The notes: generated by a model not told the origin, from the letters alone. Shown: positions 1 through 8,351, counted from the stretch's first letter. The stretch is 11,828 bases of DNA from Lunasporangiospora selenospora (GCA_015680635.1 JAABOA010000754.1:1-11828); one strand, 5' to 3'. Program-made: numbers and translations.

Positions 1-2
1 AC

Positions 3-112
3 TTGAATAGCAACTACATCGGAGTCGACGGAGCCAAGGCACTGGCTGAGGCAAGACCAACTCGACCCTGACCACTTCACTCTTGGGATACAACTACATC
101 CGAAAGAACTAA
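3..112 (+). pseudogene. Fragment of an RNI-type leucine-rich-repeat coding sequence, frameshifted
   Basis: Bases 3-53 read LNSNYIGVDGAKALAEA, the typical unit of ribonuclease-inhibitor-like (NLRC3/RNI-type) leucine-rich repeats, but that frame stops at 69-71. The expected continuation of the repeat (KTNSTLTT, then a poorly kept LLGYNYI) is found from base 53 in a different frame and stops at 110-112. About one codon plus one base appears to be missing near 51-53, where a family repeat would read A-L-K. No GT donor occurs between the two halves, so splicing does not explain the shift. This is either the decayed 3' end of an LRR gene lying left of the window or a sequence error. Such repeats are very numerous in Mortierellaceae genomes (family knowledge). 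Function of the parent gene cannot be told. Confidence 0.55.
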
Positions 113-126
113 TTGAAATAAAATGA

Positions 127-427
127 ATATTATTGGAGGATTTGGTGAAAGTTTCACTGGATTCATTTATCGGGTAAGTACGCACTTTAGATGAACAATC
201 CGCTCGAACGTTCCTTTGAATTCTAATGAAGCGGGATTGGAATATGATTGGCATGGCATCAGTTAATCTTTTTTTTTCTCAGGAGAATTTTACTCGCCAC
301 AATTTCAGTACGGTCCATAGAAGAATGCTTTGTGCAGGACTATGACGGCGAAGGTATTATCTCTTTCACGGATTTTTACTGTCCACGATTTTATTCTGAG
401 GACTGGTTATGGCCTTTTCATTTGTAA
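127..427 (+). CDS. Possible 3'-terminal exons with an EF-hand-like loop (uncertain)
   Basis: A reading frame open from 127 (after TGA at 124-126) runs to 173, where a good donor (GTAAGTA, 174-180) begins. The matching acceptor is a T-run plus CTCAG ending at 282, with a CTAAT branch-like site near 223-227 (intron 174-282, 109 nt). Joining 127-173 to 283-427 gives about 63 residues ending at TAA 425-427. Bases 338-373 encode DYDGEGIISFTD, which fits a 12-residue EF-hand Ca-binding loop (D1, D3, E5, G6, I8, S9, D12). The flanking helices fit less well: the aromatic before the loop is one place off. An alternative reading from ATG 123 through the same intron gives an unremarkable 37-residue product. 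There is no start codon in this frame, so it would be the tail of a gene, perhaps the LRR gene just to the left, or a relic. Low confidence. Confidence 0.25.
174..282 (+). other. Candidate spliceosomal intron
   Basis: GTAAGTA donor at 174, CTAAT branch-like sequence near 223-227 and TTTTTTTTCTCAG acceptor ending at 282. The splice signals are as good as those of the confirmed introns elsewhere in the window, which argues that something here was transcribed and spliced, even though the coding sequence around it is hard to interpret. Confidence 0.4.
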
Positions 428-1111
428 CTGATCCTAATAAGAGATCTGAGCTCGGGTTTACCACCAAACAAGAGTAAAATTTTCGTGAAATGAACAATAA
501 TCTTGAGTCTGTTATCCGAGCTAGCGACCCACCCTCTCCTACATTTTGTTCTTGCATCTTTCCAATGCTCGTGAAAGAAAGATGCAGGTCCAGAGTCAGC
601 CATGAGAGGGCTATCTCGCTATACTTTCTTTTTTTTCTGTAGTATTCAAGTAGAAATAAAGAAAGAGAGAATACACAGTAGAGGATCGCAGCACATACGG
701 GGGATGGCACCATTGGTCTTTACAGAAAAAGATTCTTTGGCTCCTCTTGATTCTGTGGAGCATATTTGGCTGTGGTTACCTTCAGGAAATATTTAGCTCA
801 CCAATAAACAAATTTTCATTCTCGTCATAATATCCTGTCCCAAGTTCTCTCTGTTCCTCTTCTACGCGACGACTATGTTACAACTTGATCCCCTCCCCCC
901 TCTTTTTCCCTCGGACTAGAAGGCGATACATCAAGACAAGACTAACTTTATATGGCAGTCAAGCACTCATTGCGACATTGCGCTTTGACCCTTTAGAGTT
1001 TGGGTGGGAAAAAAAAAGTGAAGGCAGGGAAAAGGGGACAACAGGCACTCAAGAAACTCTTTCTTTCTTTCCACCTCTTTCATTCTCACTCTTTCTCCAT
1101 CTCCTTGCACC
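428..1111. other. Spacer and promoter/leader region, no supportable gene
   Basis: No frame on either strand shows a recognisable protein. Frames of about 60-115 residues on both strands (for example 366-713 minus) have no family resemblance and no codon pattern like the neighbouring genes. A CCAAT box lies at 801-805, about 310 bases before the next start. The last 60 bases before the CoA-binding gene are strongly pyrimidine-rich (about 1053-1108, runs of CTTTCTTTCC and CATTCTCACTC), a leader style seen again before the BAG gene at about 8505-8600. Confidence 0.5.
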
Positions 1112-1668
1112 ATGTCCACTGCCACTCTAATCCGCGAGTTCTTTTCGTCTGCCGAACAAAAGTTTGCCGTTGTTGGAGCCAGCAACAACCGATCCAAATA
1201 TGGAAATAAGGTCCTCCGCTGGTATTGAATGCATTCTTTATTTTTTTTATACGTGTCGAATCGAAAGGATGCCAGGAGTATCAGAGCTTGACAATAAATA
1301 AATTGAATCTCATCCTATTTTCTCTACTACTCAAACCATCCCGTCAATTTTGGGGCAGGTACCGAGAGAACGGATACATCGCCGTCCCCGTAAACCCCAG
1401 AGAGGCCACCATCGAATCATTGGCCTGTGTACCAAACCTCTCATCCCTGCCCGGAAACCCCGCCGAATACCACGTCTCGATCATCACTCCCCCGACAGTC
1501 ACAAAGTCGGTCCTGGAAGAGGCCAATAAGATGGGAATCCAACATGTCTGGTTGCAACCCGACGTGGACTCGCCAGAGGCTCTTGCCTTTGCTAAAGAAA
1601 CTGGGTTAAAGATCATTGCCCAGGGGCCCTGTGTCCTTGAGAATGGAATCCCGAGTGAGGAGCTATAA
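1112..1668 (+). CDS. CoA-binding domain protein (YccU-type Rossmann fold), 139 aa
   Basis: Two exons, 1112-1221 and 1359-1668, with an intron at 1222-1358 (GTATTG donor, GGGGCAG acceptor) that splits the W37 codon. The product is a single small Rossmann domain of the CoA_binding_2 type. An N-terminal helix is followed by FAVVGASNNRSKYGN (residues 18-32, nucleotide/CoA phosphate loop), then VPVNP (46-50), the turn ITPP (79-82), HVWLQP (99-104) and IIAQGPCVLEN near the C-terminus (122-132). Length matches the family (about 135-145). The start ATG has context CACCATGT directly after a CT-rich leader, and no earlier in-frame ATG is needed. Family members bind CoA in vitro, but their cellular role is poorly known, probably cytosolic and metabolic. 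The gene converges on the prolyl hydroxylase gene, with 51 nt between stop codons. Identification of the fold is firm; function is open. Confidence 0.92.
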
Positions 1669-1704
1669 GTCTGTTCGTTGACATTTTCGAAAAATAGTAA
1701 TAAT

Positions 1705-1710
1705 AATAAA
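1705..1710 (+). terminator. Poly(A) signal AATAAA of the CoA-binding gene
   Basis: AATAAA at 1705-1710 within an ATAATAATAATAAA tract, 37 nt after the stop codon at 1666-1668. Cleavage 10-30 nt further on would fall at about 1720-1740, inside the C-terminal coding part of the opposite-strand gene, so the two transcripts probably overlap at their 3' ends. Confidence 0.55.
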
Positions 1711-1718
1711 CCATGTCG

Positions 1719-1724
1719 TTTATT
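1719..1724 (-). terminator. Poly(A) signal AATAAA overlapping the stop codon of the hydroxylase gene
   Basis: On the minus strand the coding sequence ends GAA-TAA followed by A, so the stop codon (1722-1720) lies within AATAAA (1724-1719). I see no other AATAAA on the minus strand between here and the end of the CoA-binding gene. If it is used, the 3' UTR is only some 10-30 nt. Confidence 0.4.
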
Positions 1725-3369
1725 CAGGGGTTGGTCCGTCTCCTTCCTCCTCTTCCTCGTCCTCATCCTCGTCCTCCACCGTGTAGAGCATACTCAGCTC
1801 GCGACGTCTCGCCTCTCCCACACGCGCTGTCAGGTATCGGACAAAGCGGAGCGTGCCTTCATCTCGTAGGACCAAAGTCAACGTATTGTTTTTCGGTTGG
1901 AGTGTCAAAAGATTCGACTTGCCATTGACATAGTGCGTTGCGCCAGCACCCCAATTCTCGTCCCACTCCTGTTTTGCGGACGCTCCAAAGTGTGGGAAAC
2001 TAAAGACAGCATCCAGTCCTGATTTTTCGAGTGCATGGTCGTGCAGCAATGTATAATCTCCCTTTTTGAACATCCGAAGCTCCGCATTGGCTGAAGGAAG
2101 TGCCAAATTGGTCACTTCTTTCAAAAACGATTCAAACAACGTCGACTTGAACAAGGATTGAGCGCGTGCCAAGGTGGGTGGGATGGTGGTGTGGTTCTTG
2201 TCAGAGACGCGACTGTAGCTGCGAACGTGTCGGGGGCCCATCGTCTCGTCCCACAAAGAGTCGAATCCATCCATTTCGTTCTCGATGGCTTCCACTTCCT
2301 GGACCAAGGCTTTGTAAACGTCTGGTTTGAAGAATCCTTGAAGTTCTATTGAGCTCTGGTCCAGGAAAACATTGTTCATCTTGGCCATTGTCTCTTTTTT
2401 CAAATAATCTGGGTTCACCAGCTCTTCCAACTCGTTGTCCTTTTCAGATGAAGTGAGAGGATAAAATGGCATTGTCTTGGAAACGAGTCTTGTCTGAAGG
2501 GGCCCATGGAACCAACCCGAGATTGAGATCCTGGTCTTGTCCCGCGACAACACTTCAGCGACCTGATGATAAGAGGTTGAAGACAATTCGAAAAATGCGA
2601 GTGAATTGCGTACTGGCACAAGAGATTGAGCGACTTCAACTGGGTATCCTGCCTCGTTGCTGAAAAGAAAAGAAAAAGAGTAATGATTTAGTAGGACAGA
2701 CCACGACACTGATTCAATTGGAGCGAGTTAAAGTAATCCTTTTCATTCCCCTCACCATCTAAACAAGTCGAGTGCTCCACCGTCAGCGGCGCTCCAGTCT
2801 TCATCGACAAGATACAAGATAAATGCAATCCTGCGGCCTTCCTTTTCACTCTTGATATCGTCATCGTGACAGAGCAAATAACAGCCCTCATGGTACTGGT
2901 TTCCGTTCAAGTCTATTACCGACGGATCGAGATCGATCCCTGTGAGAGAGCTCATCATGGCAAAAAACTCGTGCGAGTAGATGGCATTCTTGAGCGCCTC
3001 AATGTGTGGTTTCTTGGACAGGCGTAGATCTTCCGACTGATAAAACTCGTACAGATCATTGGATTTGTGAAAGTAGGCCTCCTGAAGGAGCTCGTTCCTC
3101 AGGGTCTGGACATAGTCGGCAGAGTCGAGAAAGTTGGGCAAAGCAGCAGCAGGGTAAGGATGCTCATAGACGCGCGCGCCAGTCTCCTGATCCTGGAAGG
3201 ACTCTCGTTCGCGAAAGGCTCTCACAAAGGCAGTCGTAAAAGCCTTTTCTGCGTAGCGACTGTTGAAGACGGGAGGGTTCACAGAGGAGGCTGCGGTGCC
3301 ATCCTGGACGCTGAGTTTCGAGCGCTTGATGGGGACCCCTGGGGTCTCTGTGAGGCCGTGCTTGGACAT
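1720..3369 (-). CDS. TPA1: Tpa1/Ofd1/OGFOD1-type prolyl 3,4-dihydroxylase, 517 aa
   Basis: Exon 1 is 3369-2756 and exon 2 is 2659-1720. The 96-nt intron has a GTGAGG donor, a TACTAAA branch site and a TTTTCAG acceptor, and the junction creates C205. The 517-residue length equals that of S. pombe Ofd1 (about 515). The first double-stranded beta-helix carries the Fe(II) ligands H168 and D170 (LLCHDDD) and H236 (SYHQVAEV), with the 2-oxoglutarate-binding Arg at R248 (TRISISGWFHG) (alignment to human OGFOD1 H155/D157/H218 from memory). A second, presumably inactive beta-helix follows (residues about 365-490), then a tail of D/E repeats. An N-terminal PIKRSKL (about 13-19) could be a nuclear signal. 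The family hydroxylates a proline of ribosomal protein uS12 (Rps23), affecting decoding accuracy; S. pombe Ofd1 also controls Sre1 stability in response to oxygen. ATG at 3369 is the only sensible start. The gene is divergent from the ValRS gene. Confidence 0.93.
1735..1785 (-). repeat. Trinucleotide-like GAG/GAA/GAC tract coding the acidic tail
   Basis: The C-terminus of the hydroxylase (VEDEDEDEEEEEGDG) is written as an imperfect purine repeat (TCC/TCG/TCT units on the plus strand). Such tracts often vary in length between strains. The acidic end is a usual feature of nuclear and ribosome-associated proteins, but no specific role can be read from it. Confidence 0.6.
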
Positions 3370-3579
3370 TGGGGAGATGGGACGAATGGCGAGAGATTCA
3401 ATGCAAAAAAAAGGTTGAAGCCCAATTGGGCTTTGTATGTTGAATCATTAGAGGGTGACTGCCTGCTCGGTTGCAAGACACATAAACAACCTTGCAGTCC
3501 TTCTCTTGAGCATTTCAAGGCTTCCCGAACATCCAAAAGGAATTCTTTTTTGGACTCTCCGTCAACCGCGCATGAGATC
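3370..3579. promoter_or_regulatory. Divergent promoter between hydroxylase and ValRS genes
   Basis: Only 210 nt separate the two start codons, so both 5' UTRs and core promoters must fit here. It contains the CCAAT palindrome described separately and no TATA box that I can see. The continuous frame across this stretch on the plus strand (from 3067) is a chance opening antisense to hydroxylase exon 1, not an N-terminal extension of ValRS. Confidence 0.75.
3418..3433. promoter_or_regulatory. 16-bp perfect palindrome with two overlapping, opposed CCAAT boxes
   Basis: AAGCCCAATTGGGCTT is fully self-complementary. It contains CCAAT on the plus strand (3422-3426) and CCAAT on the minus strand (3429-3425), sharing the central AT. 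CCAAT is the core site of the HAP/NF-Y complex in fungi. It lies about 50 nt upstream of the hydroxylase start and about 150 nt upstream of the ValRS start. Binding is inferred, not shown. Confidence 0.5.
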
Positions 3580-3586
3580 ATGCTGA
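3572..3586 (+). other. Four-codon upstream ORF overlapping the ValRS start
   Basis: ATG at 3572 opens a four-codon frame (M-R-S-C-stop, TGA at 3584-3586) that overlaps the ValRS ATG at 3580 in another frame. The upstream ATG has C at -3 (poor context) whereas the main ATG has A at -3, so leaky scanning should favour the main start. It matters only if the transcript starts upstream of 3572. Confidence 0.35.
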
Positions 3587-6500
3587 GGGCCATTGGACGA
3601 CTGCCCCATCGCTTGGGCACCCCTACTAGATGTATCAAGGCCACATTCGTCACCAGCAGTCGTGGTCCTCTCAAGGCACAGCAGGCACCTGTCCCTAAAC
3701 CCCGTCGCAGCCTCGAAAAGTATGACACGGTAGGTGCTTGGCTCCCGGAGAAACCCTACCTGTCCTGTGTTCTGACAGAGCCTCCAAATAACCATGTGCC
3801 TTTCTGCAGTCTATTGTAGAGTCTGGATGGTACGAGTGGTGGGAATCGCAAGGTAATTTTGGCAAAAACGGCTCTAGGGACAGCGCTGATCCTGCATCAC
3901 TCATGAGAGACGGGATTCTGACAGATCGCTTTTCTATCCCTTCTAGGCTACTTTGCACCACGGACATCCACCAGCATTGGCAGCTCCCACACCGGGGACC
4001 CGTCACAGAAACCCCGCGAGTTCACCATTCTCACCCCTCCACCCAACGTGACAGGCTATCTTCATATCGGACATGCTCTCACAGCCAGTATCCAGGACTC
4101 GATCGTGCGGTGGCGTCGTATGCGTGGCGAGAGCGTCTCCTGGATCCCTGGAATGGACCATGCAGGCATCAGCACCCAGACGGTTGTCGAAAAGAAGTTG
4201 ATGCGGGAACGACAATTGACACGACACGATCTGGGCCGATCGGCTTTTATCGAGCAGATCTGGGACTGGAAAAATCTACATGGGGATCGGATCATGACAC
4301 AGTTCCGTCGCCTGGGTGCTTCAGTGGACTGGGACCAAAGTTTTTTCACGTTGGACGAGCCCAGGAGTAAGGCGGTCAAGTCGGCTTTTATCCAGTTGTT
4401 CAACCAAGGACTGGTCTACAGAGATACAAGGCTCGTCAACTGGTGCTGTGCGCTGGAAACTGTCATTTCTGACATTGAGGTCGACCATGAGGATGTGACA
4501 GGAAGGACCATGCTCAACGTTCCTGGGCGCAAGAAAAAGTAGGCGACACATACATTTTTTTTATTTGATTCTATCAGATGTGGAGAATATTTTGGTTTTG
4601 AGACAGTAACCTGACAAAGTGGACGATGAATTGCACTTTTCTTCTTCTTCTTCTCAGAGTAGAGTTTGGTGTTTTGCACGAGTTTGCCTACAAGGTAGAA
4701 GGTGGCTCAGATCAGGAACTTGTCGTCTCGACAACTCGAATTGAAACCATGTTGGGAGATGTGGCTGTGGCTATCCACCCGGACGATCCTCGGTATAAGC
4801 ATCTCCATGGTCAATATGTGATTCACCCTATCTCTGGAAAGCGACTCCCCATCATTTGTGACGACCAGCTTGTTGACATGAGCTTTGGCACGGGTGCCGT
4901 CAAGGTATACATTGTTCTTTTATGGTGTTTTGGGATGACTTCCCCGATGTCTTATTCCGATGAATGAGACTAACGCTGGTATTCCTCTCTCTCTCGCATA
5001 GATTACACCGGCACATGATCCGAACGACTATGCGTTTGGCAAACGACACTCCTTGCCAATCGTAAATGTCTTGGACAAAGAAGGGGCTTTCAACAACAAC
5101 TGTGGTTCAGCAGTCTACGAGGCAAGTTTGACCCTCCAAAGATTCAGTCTTTTGCTCTATTAAGGTTCTGAAAGGACTCTTCCGACTAATCCAGACACTA
5201 CTCAACCATTGGTTGACGATTTATAAAACAATAGGGAATGAATAGGTTCGATGCTCGTGAAAAGATTGTAGCCGATTTGACAGAACGTGGAATGTACAGA
5301 GGCAAAAACGAGAACCATGCCATGAGATTGGCACGATGCTCTCGCTCTGGAGATGTCATTGAGCCTTTGGTTATGCCTCAATGGTAAGGAGAAGCGAGTT
5401 TCAAATCTTTTTACATTTCAAAAGATTTCGCCCGCACTCTCTATAATGCTGTTGTCTAATCTTGTAATTGTATTTTCACAAAACACAAAATGACTCCCCC
5501 CCCCTCAGGTATGTAAAATGTGATACGATGGCCGAGAAAGCCCTCGAAGCAGCACAGGACCAACGTCTAGTCTTTCATCCAGACTATTCAGTCAAGGACT
5601 GGAATCGCTGGCTAGGTAAATCTCTAGTCTACAAAAAAAAAAAGAAAAAAAGTATTATATTTTGATCAACATTCGGCAATAACACCATCCTATTCACTGG
5701 CTCGTGTCAATAGAAAATATTCAAGACTGGTGCATCTCTCGACAACTCTGGTGGGGACACCGTATACCTGCCTACAAGGCCATTTTTGAAGACATTTCCG
5801 AAGCCCGGACCCTCTTCTCACCAGAGACATTGAACGACGGACCATGGCTCGTAGGCGATTCGGAAGAGGAGGCTGCACAAAGTCTCAAGTCAACCCTCGA
5901 ATCCATGAACCGACCTGATCTAAAGTTCAAGCTCGTCCAGGACGACGATGTCCTCGATACCTGGTTTTCTTCTGCATTGTTGCCACTCTCTTCTCTTGGT
6001 TGGACAGGAAACCAAATGTCGGCCTCTAAGAGCATCACCAACATTATCCCTGATCGCTATCCTACAAGCATCATCGAGACAGGAACGGACATTATGTTTT
6101 TCTGGGTCGCCAGGATGGTCATGCTTTGCACTCAGCTCTCTGGACAGGAACCCTTCAAAGACATCATGTTTCATGCCATGGTCCGAGATGCACAAGGGAA
6201 AAAAATGAGTAAATCCGTGGGAAATGTGATTGATCCTATGCATGTAATTGAAGGAATCGCACTCAAGGACTTAAAGGCAACTGTGGAGAACAGCAACCTA
6301 GCTGCAAAAGAGGTCAAGCGTTCGCTCCTCCAGATGGAAAAGGATTACCCGAATGGCATCAAGGCCAGCGGAGCTGATGCACTTCGATATACACTTGTGT
6401 CTGCGACTCAACAGACTCGACAGATCAACCTTGATCTTTCCAATGTGGCCTCTGCACAGCACTTTGCCAACAAGTTATGGAATCTTTATGCGTTCTCCAA

Positions 6501-7172
6501 GACGCGATTTGATGACGCTCAGTACCAGCCTATGGTCCAACCCGAGTCTACATTGGCGGCGGGTCTGGAGACTGGAGCCAAGGGCAACATGTCGTTGGTA
6601 GAGCGGTTCATCATGTCGCGTCTTGCTGATACGGTGACACAGGTCAACCAAGGGATGGAGCAACTCGAACCTTCGACCGCAACGGATGCCCTGCGCAAGT
6701 TTATTATTCAGGATCTCTGCGATGTCTATGTCGAGTTTTGCAAGCCGGCGTTGTTCTCGCCCGAGGAGCCGTTGGAGAGGAAAACGAGTTTGTTGAGAGT
6801 CCTTCAGACGTGTTTGGATGCCTCGTTCCGAATGATGCACCCATTCATGCCCTTTGTCACCGAAGTAAGCTCTTTATGTGTCTGTCTCTCTCTCTGTGTG
6901 TGTGTGTGTGATCTTGTGTGTGTGAAAAAATTGGAGGATGCATTTGTTTGTCTAACGGGCGACTTTTTTTTTGTTGTTGTGACACCCTTCTCCTTTCTTC
7001 TCTCTAGGAACTTTGGCAGAGGATGCTGCCTGAATCGGCTTCGCCCTCTACATCAATCATGACATCTGCATTCCCAACGGCCTCTGAGCTTGGTAACTGG
7101 AAGGATGAGGCTGCTGATAGGGATATGGAGGTAATTATTGTCATCTAGATCATGAGGATTCAAGCTGCAAAA

Positions 7173-7210
<38 letters not shown>

Positions 7211-7823
7211 TGTGTGTGTGTGTGCATCCTTCTCTAACTTTGCTCTGTCTCGCATTAACAAGATTGCGCTAGGATTGATTCAGGGGTCACGTTCACTTCG
7301 CCAGAGTCACCAGGTCCCCATGTCGAGATCACTCCCTTTCACGATCTGGACCAGTGATCCTACTCTCCTGACTATGGAGGGTGCACTGCAACAAGCCCTG
7401 CCGTACCTGACTCATTTCACACGCGCCCAAGGTCCTCTCACGATCATTGACGGAACAAAGTCGCCCCTACCCGAAGAATTGTCCACAGCTACGGCAGCGG
7501 TTCATGTAGTGATGCCCCATCTCAAGCTCTATGCACCCTTGGCTGCCATCCAGACTGCCAAGGAACTGGACGCAGCCGCGGGGGCAGGGGCCAAGGCAGA
7601 TGCTGGCGCCCAATCCAAGGCCCGGCAGGAACTGAAGCGGTACGAGAAGAAACTCGGCACCATCCGCGCGGATCTCGAAAAGTTGGAAGCACGACTGGCT
7701 CGTCCCGAGTATATGGAACGAGTGCCCGAGAATGTACGCGAGTTTGACGCGAAGCGCAAAGAGGCGCTTTTGGTCCAAGAGGAACATCTCCTGGCGACGA
7801 TCCGCACCTTTCAGGGCCAATAG
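3580..7823 (+). CDS. VAS1: Valyl-tRNA synthetase, mitochondrial form, 1080 aa
   Basis: Class Ia synthetase joining valine to tRNA-Val. The exons are 3580-3729, 3810-3852, 3947-4538, 4658-4904, 5002-5121, 5235-5383, 5509-5615, 5714-6864, 7008-7130 and 7263-7823; all junctions keep the frame and give 1080 residues, normal for ValRS. Residues 1-45 hold no acidic residue and many Arg/Lys ([17 protein letters not shown]), a mitochondrial presequence. Then come [15 protein letters not shown] (HIGH at 104-107), the CP1 editing domain from about 263 ([10 protein letters not shown]), [11 protein letters not shown] (475-485), LDTWFSS, KMSKS at 633-637, an anticodon-binding helical domain (about 762-900) and the ValRS C-terminal coiled coil (about 1012-1075). 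There is no in-frame Met between M1 and the HIGH motif, so unlike yeast VAS1 a cytosolic form from a second AUG is not possible here. The last acceptor (7262, ACAAG) is weak; 7283 (ATTCAG) would also stay in frame and remove seven residues. Confidence 0.96.
5122..5234 (+). other. GC-AG intron (intron 5 of the ValRS gene)
   Basis: The exon ends at the Y-E codons and is followed by AG/GCAAGT, the consensus non-canonical GC donor; the acceptor is AACAATAG ending at 5234. Splicing joins GSAVYE to GMNRFDARE, a conserved stretch of ValRS. No GT nearby gives a product keeping these residues. The intron is 113 nt, with a GACTAAT branch-like site near 5184-5190. Confidence 0.85.
6883..6924 (+). repeat. 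CT/TG compound microsatellite in ValRS intron 8
   Basis: A run of CT dinucleotides passes into TG dinucleotides, then a short break and more TG. It lies wholly within intron 8 (6865-7007), so length change would not alter the protein. Confidence 0.8.
7175..7224 (+). repeat. GA/GT compound microsatellite in ValRS intron 9
   Basis: About 16 GA units run straight into about 8 GT units inside intron 9 (7131-7262), between the GTAATT donor and a CTAAC branch-like site near 7234. The long purine run precedes the branch site, leaving only a short pyrimidine stretch before the weak ACAAG acceptor. Confidence 0.85.
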
Positions 7824-7857
7824 ACGTTGAAGAAGGGGGGAGAGTGATTAAAAGAAA

Positions 7858-7863
7858 AATAAA
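7858..7863 (+). terminator. Poly(A) signal AATAAA of the ValRS gene
   Basis: AATAAA 35 nt after the TAG stop (7821-7823), in an A-rich stretch. Placement is typical for fungal 3' ends. Confidence 0.55.
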
Positions 7864-8170
7864 TCTGTTTAGACATGAGAACAATGGAAAATGCGACTAG
7901 TGCACAGTGACTGAGAAACAGGGCAGGGGGAAGAAGCAATGGAAATGGAAATGGAAATAAATGTGAAAGGGGAGTGAGTGAGTGAGTGGGTCTTTCCCAG
8001 CGGGAATAACCATATTTCGAGGGAGAGAGAGAGAGGACCAAACGAATCGGAAATAATCTCCTCATAAGGGGAGACCGCTGGAGAGACTGGGTATCAGTGC
8101 ATGGCGGGACATGAACCTCTGAACCTGTTTGTAGTATGAGAGAGTAAGAGAGAAAGAGAGAGTGAGTGAA

Positions 8171-8191
8171 AGTGAGAGACCCTCTCTCACT
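8171..8191. repeat. Perfect 9-bp inverted repeat (hairpin)
   Basis: AGTGAGAGA, loop CCC, TCTCTCACT: a perfect stem of 9 bp with a 3-nt loop at the junction where GA-rich sequence switches to CT-rich sequence. Probably a by-product of the simple repeats, though it could form a cruciform or RNA hairpin if transcribed. Confidence 0.5.
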
Positions 8192-8219
8192 CTCTCGCTT
8201 GGTGTCTGTGTCTGCACAA

Positions 8220-8257
8220 GTGTGTGTGTGTGTGTGTGTGTGTGCATGTGTGTGTGT
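8220..8257 (+). repeat. GT/TG microsatellite
   Basis: A nearly pure alternating purine-pyrimidine run of about 38 bases with a single CA break at 8245-8246, about 350-390 nt upstream of the BAG gene start. Such runs can adopt left-handed DNA and are prone to length change. Confidence 0.85.
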
Positions 8258-8343
8258 GGCCCATGGGGGTGTGTGGCCTCTGTGGACCTGGCAGACTGAC
8301 GGTCGACGGGAGTTGACACTGGTATCTGTGGGTTTGGCTGTCC

Positions 8344-8351
8344 TGACGTCA
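8344..8351. promoter_or_regulatory. Perfect CRE palindrome TGACGTCA
   Basis: TGACGTCA is the full 8-bp site for ATF/CREB-type bZIP factors. It lies 257 nt upstream of the BAG gene ATG and is the only copy I noticed in the window. In fungi such factors (Atf1, Sko1, Aca1 families) mediate stress responses, which would suit a chaperone cofactor gene. Binding is inferred from the site alone. Confidence 0.45.

Noticed and set aside
366-713. Minus-strand 115-codon frame
   Set aside because: No recognisable family or membrane-protein plan beyond one hydrophobic stretch, A/T-rich, and no promoter or splice support.
1344-1766. Minus-strand 140-codon frame over the CoA-binding gene
   Set aside because: Antisense to exon 2, whose plus-strand protein matches a known family closely.
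3067-3819. 250-codon plus-strand frame covering the divergent promoter and ValRS exon 1
   Set aside because: Its first half is antisense to exon 1 of the hydroxylase, it shows no conserved protein, and its end runs through intron 1 of ValRS to a stop. Only 3580-3729 of it is coding.
7474-7823. Overlapping minus-strand frames across ValRS exon 10
   Set aside because: Shadows of the C-terminal coiled-coil coding sequence.
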